This document shows, one piece after another, positions 1 to 5,936 of a stretch of 5,936 nt of DNA. Both the position numbers and the translations under genes were made by a program. The first letter of the stretch is position 1. Each line of letters begins with the position of its first letter. The stretch is from Amphritea sp. (GTDB lineage: Bacteria; Pseudomonadota; Gammaproteobacteria; Pseudomonadales; Balneatricaceae): positions 1 to 5,936 of the forward strand of contig JAGPUU010000001.1 of assembly GCA_018067325.1 (NCBI GenBank). The letters run 5' to 3'. The notes below the pieces were generated by a model, which saw nothing but the letters and a program-made list of their open reading frames with translations, was not told the origin of the DNA and did no database searches.

Positions 1-468
1 CATCGGTACATCCTGCATCTGCGCTACTTTCTCAAACAACGCGGTAAAGCCATCACTGTAGCGGGGACCATAATTAGGTGGAATCCGCATCTCCAGCAGT
101 AACACCTGAGCCCCCGCAGAACGGGCCTGCGTGATCAAACGGGTCAGATTCCGCTCGATCAACGCCAGGGGCGCACCACGCAAGCCATCATTAGCACCCA
201 GTTCGAGCACCACCAACTCCGGTTTATACTGATCCAACGCCCCAGGCAAACGCGTAAGACCACCGTGTGTGGTTTCCCCGCTAATACTGGCGTTGATGAC
301 TTCGTAACTAAAACCATTTTTCACTAACTTCTGATCAAGTAACGCAACCCAGCCCTGTTGTTGAGGCATTCCATAAGCAGCAGAAAGGCTGTCGCCCATC
401 ACTAAAATGGAACTACTCCATGCTAAGCTAGACAGAAGTAATAACCAGACCCCAAGTATATTCGACAT
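1..468 (-). CDS. tesA: TesA-like GDSL/SGNH esterase (acyl-CoA thioesterase I / lysophospholipase L1 / arylesterase), C-terminus cut off by window edge
   Basis: This is a periplasmic hydrolase of the SGNH family that cleaves thioesters, lysophospholipids and small aryl esters. The visible 156 residues run in frame to base 1. Block I is GDSLS at residues 25-29, with Ser27 the predicted nucleophile. Block II is ASISGETT at 60-67, with Gly64 in the oxyanion hole. Block III is GAND at 91-94, with Asn93. The usual NDGLRG and RIPPNYG segments of TesA follow. The block V Asp-x-x-His pair must lie off the window; by comparison with E. coli TesA roughly 50 residues are missing. The N-terminus is a short hydrophobic stretch (residues 4-17) that looks like a signal peptide but has no Lys or Arg before it. 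The ATG at 468 is chosen because an AGGAG lies five bases upstream of it. It is divergent from ybbA, and the two start codons overlap. Confidence 0.95.
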   Translation of the reverse strand, partial: MSNILGVWLLLLSSLAWSSSILVMGDSLSAAYGMPQQQGWVALLDQKLVKNGFSYEVINASISGETTHGGLTRLPGALDQYKPELVVLELGANDGLRGAPLALIERNLTRLITQARSAGAQVLLLEMRIPPNYGPRYSDGFTALFEKVAQMQDVPM

Positions 469-1153
469 GCAGACTCCTGAATCCAATGCTGTTCTTATCG
501 CCACCGGACTAAATAAAACCTTCCCCGGCGATCACGGCGGACTGAATATCTTTAATAATATCAGCATCCACGCCGATGCGGGCGAGAGTATCGCGATCAT
601 TGGCCCTTCCGGTGCGGGTAAATCAACCCTACTGAGTATATTGGCGGGTCTGGATGAACCGAGTCAGGGCAGCATCGAACTGCTAGGCCAGCCACTGACC
701 GGGCTGGATGAGGAGTCACGGGCAGAGCTGCGTTCAAATCACATCAGTTTTGTCTTTCAGTCATTCCAGTTATTGCCCGAGCTAACCGCGCTGGATAATG
801 TCCAGCTTGCACTGGAAATTCAGGGGCATCCTGAACCGCTGAAGCAAGCAGGATACTGGCTTAATCGCGTTGGATTAGAACAGCGCCACCAGCATACGCC
901 AGCACAGATGTCTGGCGGAGAGCAGCAACGAGTCGCTATCGCGCGGGCCTTTGCCACTGAACCCAGCTTACTATTCGCTGATGAACCGACCGGCAATCTC
1001 GATGATAAGACCGGCACAGAGATCATTGATCAACTCTTTGAGCTCAATCAGCAGCTCAATACCACCCTGATTCTGATCACTCATGATGCCTCTCTGGCAC
1101 AGCGGTGTCAGCGCCGTCTGCAGCTACATAACGGTCAATTACTGGAGCTCTAA
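467..1153 (+). CDS. ybbA: YbbA, ABC transporter ATP-binding protein partner of YbbP
   Basis: This is the cytoplasmic ATPase of an ABC complex in the MacB/LolD-like class, which powers movement in the periplasmic parts of the permease rather than classical transport. Numbered from the ATG at 467 it has 228 residues, the length I recall for E. coli YbbA. Walker A is GPSGAGKST at 46-54, the Q-loop Gln is 98 (FVFQSF), the signature is SGGEQQR at 149-155, Walker B is LLFADE at 168-173 with Glu173, the D-loop is GNLD at 176-179, and the H-loop is His206 (ITHD). All catalytic motifs are intact. The frame is open up to another ATG at 407, which would add 20 residues. I prefer 467 on family length and because the extra residues are antisense to the TesA signal region. 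No good Shine-Dalgarno precedes either start. The stop codon is one base before ybbP, implying an operon. Any ybbA promoter must lie inside tesA. Confidence 0.95.
   Translation: MQTPESNAVLIATGLNKTFPGDHGGLNIFNNISIHADAGESIAIIGPSGAGKSTLLSILAGLDEPSQGSIELLGQPLTGLDEESRAELRSNHISFVFQSFQLLPELTALDNVQLALEIQGHPEPLKQAGYWLNRVGLEQRHQHTPAQMSGGEQQRVAIARAFATEPSLLFADEPTGNLDDKTGTEIIDQLFELNQQLNTTLILITHDASLAQRCQRRLQLHNGQLLEL
474..478 (-). promoter_or_regulatory. Ribosome binding site of tesA
   Basis: On the minus strand AGGAG sits five bases before the ATG at 468. It supports this start over the in-frame TTG at 486 and GTG at 504, neither of which has a comparable motif. The site lies inside codons 3-4 of ybbA on the other strand. 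Confidence 0.75.
1144..1147 (+). promoter_or_regulatory. Ribosome binding site of ybbP
   Basis: GGAG lies seven bases before the ATG at 1155 and inside the last codons of ybbA. It decides the ybbP start in favour of 1155 over the in-frame ATG at 1083, which would add 24 non-conserved residues read from within ybbA. The placement suggests translational coupling. Confidence 0.75.
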
Positions 1154-1154
1154 G

Positions 1155-3617
1155 ATGAGACCGAAGCAACTCATCAATTTGGCGCTGAAGCAGAGTCGAT
1201 CAGATCTGCGAACCTTCGAGTGGCGCGCATTATTGCTAGCCCTGTTACTGGCGACCACACTCGCGACTTTCCTCACATTGCTGGGTAATCAGTTAGAAAA
1301 TGGACTTAGTCGCCAAAGCGCTTCCGTGTTGGGAGCCGACCTAAGCCTCAGCGACAGCAAACCAGTTTCTCAAGACGACATAGCCGCGGCGGATGCACTC
1401 AAACTGCAGCACACTAAGGTAGTTCAGTTTTCCTCTATGCTGAGTACTGAGGAACAGATATTACTCAGTTCAATCAGAGCGGTAGAAGCCCCCTACCCTC
1501 TGCGCGGAGAGCTGCGGACCGATCCCCCACAATCGACCCCAATTCCCCGGCCAGGTACCGCCTGGGCTGAGCAACAGCTATTACAGCGCATGGGTGTGGA
1601 GGTTGGCACAACCATCAGCCTGGGTTATTCCAGCTTCAAAATCACCGCTGCCATTATTAGTTCACCGGATCGAGGTAACGGATTTCGCAGCTTTAGCCCG
1701 CAACTGCTGATCAATCGCCAGGATTTGGAGGCAACCCGGGTGGTTCAACCCGGCAGCCGAATCGGCTATCGCACCCTATTCAGCGGAGCTGAGTCAGAGA
1801 TAAGAAAGTATGCAGCTCAGCTCAGTGAAGACTTGACGCCTCAGCAACGCCTTTGGTCCGTTTATGCAGACCAGCCGATGGCGGCGGGCGCGCTAACAAA
1901 TGCCTCAAGCTTCCTGCGAATGACCTCTCTGTTTGGATTACTTTTATGTGGCCTGCTGATCACCCTGAGTCTGCGCCGTTACAGCAGCGCTCAATACCGA
2001 CGAAGCGCGCTGTTAAAGTGCTTGGGGCTAAAGCCAAAGCAGGTACTGCATCTCTATCTGATCAAACTCATACTCGGCTGGAGTTTAGCGGCAATACTAG
2101 GCTCACTCATCAGTGTCATCCTGCTACAACTTACAGGGTCACTACTACAAACTATCCTGCCTGCAGGTCTGCCTGCTCCGGATTATCGTCTGTCTGTCGT
2201 CGGCCCATTACTCAGCCTGGCGCTGCTGTTGGTGATCGGCTTTTCACCATTACTACAGATCAGCCGAATACCCGTTATGGGGTTACTGCGCAGAGACCAA
2301 CTCAGCCATCAAGGCCTAAGCTGGCCTGCCCGGCTGACCATATTGCTTCTGACCGGCGCGGTCATCGCGTTTTATCTCGGATCTGCAATCAATGCTCTGG
2401 TTGCTATTCTATTAACCGTGGGCACTATTCTGGTGGCCGGTGTCTTTGCCAGTCTTTTTCTGCCACCGGCAGGGCGCTTCTTAGCCCGCTATTCACGTCT
2501 GGGGCGTTTACTGGGTTTCCGGATACGCCAGCAACGCCAGTGGCACCGCATTCAACTGGGAATTATGAGCCTGTTACTGGCGCTGTTAAGCAGCCTTCTA
2601 CTCAGCCAGACAGAACTGGTAAACCGCTGGCGCGAGCAGATCCCTCAAGACACCCCGAATCAGTTTGTTATCAACATTCAACCTTGGGAACTTAAGCCTT
2701 TGAGCGAGTTCCTCCAGCAAGCCGGTCTGTCACCCAATCTTTACCCCATGATTCGTGGTCGTATCACCTTGATTAACGACCAGCTACCCGCCGATGTTCT
2801 GACCCCAGAACAGTTGCAACATAACTCACTGAGACGAGAACTGAATCTTAGCTGGGCAGCTCAGGCACCGAAGCATAACCAGGTAATTGCAGGAAAGTGG
2901 TGGCCAACGGACACCCCGGATAACCTGATTTCAGTTGAGCAGGAGCTGGCTGAAAGCCTAGGGCTGAAACTGGGTGATACCGTCGGTTTTGAAATAGCAG
3001 GACAAAAACTCAGTGCAACCGTGAGTAATATACGGCAGGTAGAGTGGCGCTCATTCAGGCCCAATTTCTATCTGATTTTCAGCCCTAAAGCGATGGAGCA
3101 GTATCCACAAACCTATATCACCAGCTTCAAGCTTTCTGGCGAACAAGCTGAACTAAGCCGTGAACTACTTAAACAGTTCCCCGCTCTCACCCTGATCGAT
3201 GTCAGTCAGTGGATCGATCAGGCCAGCGAACTCATTACTCGCCTGATTCAAGCATCAACACTGATTCTGGGGCTCACACTCTGCGCCGGCTTACTCTTAG
3301 TGCAACTACTGCTATATCAGGAACTGGAACAACGGCGTCACGAAAATGCGTTATTACAAGTGTTAGGCAGCACGCCGGGACAGACGCGACGGTTAGATCT
3401 ACTGGAATTTGCCCTACTAGGTTTTGCCAGTGGAGCGATGGCGGCGGTACTGGCAGAGATAGTGACCGGGCTGATCAGTTATCGGTTGCTTAACTTACCG
3501 CTCATCCTGCATCCATCCATTTGGGTACTTCTCCCTCTGACCGGCTGCGCAGTCTTTACACTGGGCACCCTGATCAGCCGGCGACGCAGTGGTTACCAAC
3601 AGCTACGACAAAACTGA
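1155..3617 (+). CDS. ybbP: YbbP, FtsX-family ABC transporter permease
   Basis: This is the inner-membrane permease that pairs with YbbA. It has 820 residues, close to the roughly 800 of E. coli YbbP. Reading hydrophobicity by eye gives about ten membrane segments: near 25-45, 256-280, 300-332, 347-368, two within 392-436, 468-487, 700-722, 749-775 and 783-810. Two large soluble, presumably periplasmic, domains lie at about 46-250 and 488-695. The segment 256-370 and the C-terminal segment 700-815 are the two FtsX-type cores; each has a cytoplasmic loop with a 'LL..LG..P.Q' pattern (ALLKCLGLKPKQ and ALLQVLGSTPGQ), which is the expected contact with the ATPase. The start at 1155 follows a GGAG and begins MRPKQLINLALKQ. 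The frame is intact with no internal stop. It is co-transcribed with ybbA by position. In E. coli this complex has been reported to work with TesA. The substrate is not readable from the sequence. Confidence 0.94.
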   Translation: MRPKQLINLALKQSRSDLRTFEWRALLLALLLATTLATFLTLLGNQLENGLSRQSASVLGADLSLSDSKPVSQDDIAAADALKLQHTKVVQFSSMLSTEEQILLSSIRAVEAPYPLRGELRTDPPQSTPIPRPGTAWAEQQLLQRMGVEVGTTISLGYSSFKITAAIISSPDRGNGFRSFSPQLLINRQDLEATRVVQPGSRIGYRTLFSGAESEIRKYAAQLSEDLTPQQRLWSVYADQPMAAGALTNASSFLRMTSLFGLLLCGLLITLSLRRYSSAQYRRSALLKCLGLKPKQVLHLYLIKLILGWSLAAILGSLISVILLQLTGSLLQTILPAGLPAPDYRLSVVGPLLSLALLLVIGFSPLLQISRIPVMGLLRRDQLSHQGLSWPARLTILLLTGAVIAFYLGSAINALVAILLTVGTILVAGVFASLFLPPAGRFLARYSRLGRLLGFRIRQQRQWHRIQLGIMSLLLALLSSLLLSQTELVNRWREQIPQDTPNQFVINIQPWELKPLSEFLQQAGLSPNLYPMIRGRITLINDQLPADVLTPEQLQHNSLRRELNLSWAAQAPKHNQVIAGKWWPTDTPDNLISVEQELAESLGLKLGDTVGFEIAGQKLSATVSNIRQVEWRSFRPNFYLIFSPKAMEQYPQTYITSFKLSGEQAELSRELLKQFPALTLIDVSQWIDQASELITRLIQASTLILGLTLCAGLLLVQLLLYQELEQRRHENALLQVLGSTPGQTRRLDLLEFALLGFASGAMAAVLAEIVTGLISYRLLNLPLILHPSIWVLLPLTGCAVFTLGTLISRRRSGYQQLRQN
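3191..3222. repeat. Perfect 10-bp inverted repeat inside ybbP
   Basis: CCTGATCGAT at 3191-3200 is matched by its reverse complement ATCGATCAGG at 3213-3222, with a 12-base spacer containing GTCAGTCAGT. Each arm holds a GATC site overlapping an ATCGAT. It encodes residues around 679-689 of YbbP (LIDVSQWIDQ), at the edge of the second soluble domain before a membrane helix. It may be chance from the repeated Ile-Asp codons. Confidence 0.7.
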
Positions 3618-3644
3618 GGAAGGTGCGAATAAGTTCCTTCCTCA
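3609..3644 (-). terminator. Candidate intrinsic terminator between convergent ybbP and the DUF748 gene
   Basis: TGAGGAAGG at 3615-3623 pairs perfectly with CCTTCCTCA at 3636-3644 around a 12-base loop. Read on the minus strand the stem is followed by GTTTTG, giving a short U-tract, so it fits best as the terminator of the DUF748 gene, four bases after that gene's TAG. On the plus strand no U-run follows, so termination of ybbAP there would be weak. The left arm contains the TGA stop of ybbP (3615-3617). Confidence 0.55.
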
Positions 3645-3647
3645 TAA

Positions 3648-5936
3648 CTATAAGCCAAGCGTTACGCTCGGTAGAGCCTTAGGGTCTTCCAACGCAGGTA
3701 CTGGAAAGCAGGTGAATAGGCGTTCACCCTTTATTTTCTTTATCAGCTGCTGCTTCACCCGATCAGAACGCTGCTGTGCAAGTTCGATCAGGCGCGCTTT
3801 TTCCTGCTCCATCAATTTGTCAGCGGTCAGTGGCTTTTCTCGTTTCTTATTTTGTGCTTCCAGCTCCGCTCTGAGCAGCAGCTGATCTTGCTGTACCACC
3901 TGACCACAAATATTCAGACGCATCCCTTTACGCTCATTCAGCATTGACTCAATTTTAGTCAGATATCCCTGCCCATGGGCGTCAAGCTCAGTGCTACCTG
4001 GGGCAAAAGCGATCGGATCTAAACGGATGAAACTACCGTCGGTAGCGGCACCTATCACCAGACTAATCAGCGTACTGTAGGGCTCCAGCGACTTTGTCAG
4101 GATACTGAATGCCGCTTTTTTAAGCCCTTTTCCTGCCAATCGCTGCACAACACTCTGCAAACCAAAATTGGGATCTTCTAAAGAACCGCTAATAGGCACA
4201 TCCAGATCGATATTATCATCGCCATCCTGTAGAACTGAGATAGCAGTACCCAGAGGCATTGACAGCTTTTTACTGAATTTTGCCATCTGCTCCTGATCAG
4301 CCGGCTCAACCTCCAGTCGATGTATCTTAATCTCGTTTTTGCCCTTAATTTTGCCGGCATTCAGCTCACCTGAGCTATTTAATTCCATCTGCCCATTCTG
4401 CAGATAATAGCCGGTGTACTGGATGCTATAGGGGCTCAAACGAGGCATCTCAAGCTGCTTAAGCTGACCCTTCCAGCTGGCTTTCTCTCCACCACCGGCC
4501 AGATTAGTATCACCCGTCAGATCAAGCGTCGTAAAACCATTCAATTTGAGACCCAGCCCAAATTTTGCGGGGGTCTTGCTTGCGCTATCCAGCCCTAATA
4601 ACTGAGCTTTATTAATTTGAATTTCGCTGTTAAAGGCAGGCTCGGTACTGTTATCGGTAAACATTACTTTACTCTCGCCATTCACCACCAGCTCATTCAC
4701 CTGAACCCGCAAGGCGGGCTCTGATGGCGGCGCGTCACTAGGCGATGCAACGACCTCAGCTTCCGTTTCACTCAAGCTGTTTAATCCGGCCTGCAAACGC
4801 TCGACATTGACCGGTTTCTTATCCCCACTCAGCTGCTCCTGAACTAGCAGATTCTGTAGCTCAACCCGTTCAATCGTCAGCGCTTTACCAAACTGAAAAC
4901 GGGTATTCGTGATATCCAGATTCAACTGCGCCAGAGTATTATCCACCGCAGGAGCAACCATCAGACCGTTCCCCTTCAGCCCACCAACACTGACTTCTTG
5001 TGGCAGTGCGAGCTTGATAGCTTTCAGATGGGCAGCGGCCAGCGTCAGCAGCACCTGATCATTCTGTAATGCCTTAACTTCCACCTGCGAGAGAGAGAGC
5101 TCACCTTCGTCGCTGTTAATTACCAGCGGTTGTTGCTGTAGCAGCAGGGAGACCGCACCTTGCCAATCGGTACTCGCGACACTTGCCTGCATCCGTTCAG
5201 GTTGCTGATAGATCAATCCATCCGCAGTCAGCTGGCCCTTAACGTCGACCTTATCCAGACCTGACTCATTAAAAGCTAATCCAGTAGCGCCCTGCCAATT
5301 GCCCGCTTTCATCTTCACCGACATTGCCTCGGCAGAAAGCTCGAGCCCTGCCATATTCAACACCCCATCCAAAGCCACTGATTCAGGCTTTCCTGAGCGC
5401 AGAGTCACATCTGTCTTACCTTTCCATGTAAGTGATTGCTGACCCACATTAAGATCGGGCTGTTTCCAGCTAAAATCATCTACCCGAAATTCGCCACCTT
5501 GAGTAATGGTAATTTTCTCTCCCATCATCGCTGTAAATTTCAAATCGGTGGTGAGTGTCGCTCGCAACCCAGGTACAAAGGGAGCGGTAAAGGAATGGAT
5601 AGGCAGATGATCGAGTTTAATATGTAACTCAGAGCGCTTCGCTTCTGTCAGCGGCTGAGCCTGTGTATCCAAGCTAAAGGGAGCACCATTAATCGCACCG
5701 TTAAGCGTGAGATTAGTGATCGCCTCCTCTTGCCACATATAAAAGGTATCCAGATTACCCAGGTCGATAGTCAGCTGATAATTGCCCTCTTTCAACCGGG
5801 CCTGCCAGCTAAAGTTGGCAATGCTGAGACGATTCAAACCAAATAACAGAGTAGACGGCTCATCCGGTTCTGAGGGTTCTTCAGCGGTTGGCTCAGGTAG
5901 AGCGATCGGGCCTATATAAAAGCGACTGGACTCTGC
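3648..5936 (-). CDS. DUF748 / AsmA-like envelope protein, N-terminus cut off by window edge
   Basis: The visible 762 residues are open to the right edge with no convincing start; a TTG at 5837 is in frame but the reading frame clearly continues upstream. The protein is rich in alternating beta-strand patterns (for example LTIDLGNL, ALDGVLNMAGLEL), as in AsmA-like proteins that form long periplasmic lipid-binding grooves. Family-typical segments are SPYSIQYTGYYLQNGQ near visible residues 501-516, then NIDLDVPISGSLEDPNFGL, then a C-terminal PIAFAPGSTELDAHG near 640 recalling the start of an OmpA-like fold. Two Pro/Glu-rich linkers lie at about 14-28 and 391-411. A highly charged helical stretch lies at about 687-737. 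The only cysteines are 677 and 743. An N-terminal membrane anchor is expected beyond the window. It is convergent with ybbP, so not in its operon. The DUF748 assignment is from recalled family patterns; a role in envelope lipid or outer-membrane maintenance is inferred. Confidence 0.85.
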   Translation of the reverse strand, partial: AESSRFYIGPIALPEPTAEEPSEPDEPSTLLFGLNRLSIANFSWQARLKEGNYQLTIDLGNLDTFYMWQEEAITNLTLNGAINGAPFSLDTQAQPLTEAKRSELHIKLDHLPIHSFTAPFVPGLRATLTTDLKFTAMMGEKITITQGGEFRVDDFSWKQPDLNVGQQSLTWKGKTDVTLRSGKPESVALDGVLNMAGLELSAEAMSVKMKAGNWQGATGLAFNESGLDKVDVKGQLTADGLIYQQPERMQASVASTDWQGAVSLLLQQQPLVINSDEGELSLSQVEVKALQNDQVLLTLAAAHLKAIKLALPQEVSVGGLKGNGLMVAPAVDNTLAQLNLDITNTRFQFGKALTIERVELQNLLVQEQLSGDKKPVNVERLQAGLNSLSETEAEVVASPSDAPPSEPALRVQVNELVVNGESKVMFTDNSTEPAFNSEIQINKAQLLGLDSASKTPAKFGLGLKLNGFTTLDLTGDTNLAGGGEKASWKGQLKQLEMPRLSPYSIQYTGYYLQNGQMELNSSGELNAGKIKGKNEIKIHRLEVEPADQEQMAKFSKKLSMPLGTAISVLQDGDDNIDLDVPISGSLEDPNFGLQSVVQRLAGKGLKKAAFSILTKSLEPYSTLISLVIGAATDGSFIRLDPIAFAPGSTELDAHGQGYLTKIESMLNERKGMRLNICGQVVQQDQLLLRAELEAQNKKREKPLTADKLMEQEKARLIELAQQRSDRVKQQLIKKIKGERLFTCFPVPALEDPKALPSVTLGL

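Noticed and set aside
510..515. TATTTA on the minus strand as a tesA -10 box
   Set aside because: No recognisable -35 lies 16-18 bases upstream, so a promoter call cannot be supported from the sequence alone.
820..1026. Minus-strand open frame inside ybbA
   Set aside because: It is antisense to the ABC signature and Walker B region and has no independent support.
1083..1154. Upstream ATG extension of ybbP
   Set aside because: The added 24 residues are read from within ybbA in another frame, and the GGAG before 1155 together with family length support the later start.
1853..2695. Long open frame (280 codons) overlapping ybbP on the same strand
   Set aside because: It lies wholly inside ybbP in another frame. 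Its protein is rich in Arg, Pro, Ser, Thr and Cys with no recognisable fold, whereas the ybbP frame has clear membrane segments and family motifs.
3209..3493. Short open frame inside the 3' end of ybbP
   Set aside because: It is an out-of-frame shadow of the conserved FtsX-type C-terminal region, with low-complexity Thr/Ser/Arg composition and no ribosome site that I can see.
3589..3885. Plus-strand open frame running from the ybbP end into the DUF748 gene
   Set aside because: It is antisense to the conserved C-terminus of the DUF748 protein, and its Ser/Cys/Phe-rich translation looks like a reverse-complement shadow.
5835..5837. TTG as the start of the DUF748 gene
   Set aside because: The frame continues open to the window edge with protein-like sequence, no Shine-Dalgarno precedes the TTG, and DUF748 proteins are normally longer, with an N-terminal membrane anchor not seen here.

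Overview
The window looks like ordinary chromosomal DNA from a gammaproteobacterium. The tesA/ybbA/ybbP block has the same arrangement as in Escherichia coli: tesA divergent from the ybbA-ybbP pair. However, the gene beyond ybbP is a large DUF748/AsmA-like gene, and GATC sites are frequent. I infer a non-enteric, possibly marine, gammaproteobacterium (Oceanospirillales-like), but I cannot fix the genus. I see no insertion sequence, phage gene, tRNA, rRNA or CRISPR array. Coding density is close to 100%, and no stretch over 300 bases lacks a gene.

Layout: (1) 1-468, minus strand: tesA, a GDSL/SGNH lipase-esterase with its C-terminal part cut off by the window edge. (2) 467-1153, plus strand: ybbA, an ABC ATPase whose start codon overlaps the tesA start codon by two bases. 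(3) 1155-3617, plus strand: ybbP, a permease with about ten membrane segments, one base after ybbA. (4) 3609-3644: a hairpin between the convergent genes, overlapping the ybbP stop codon. (5) 3648-5936, minus strand: the C-terminal 762 residues of a DUF748 (AsmA-like) envelope protein whose start lies beyond the right edge.

Functional reading: TesA is a periplasmic esterase/lysophospholipase. YbbA and YbbP form an inner-membrane ABC complex of the MacB/LolCDE-like class. The conserved divergent pairing suggests that YbbAP extracts or hands over a hydrophobic ester that TesA hydrolyses. The neighbouring AsmA-like protein belongs to a superfamily containing lipid-transport proteins, so the whole window may concern envelope lipids, though the last link is only inferred from position. 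No clearly novel system is visible. The items most worth checking are the overlapping divergent starts, the unusual TesA N-terminus, the cysteine pair in the DUF748 protein, and the hairpins.
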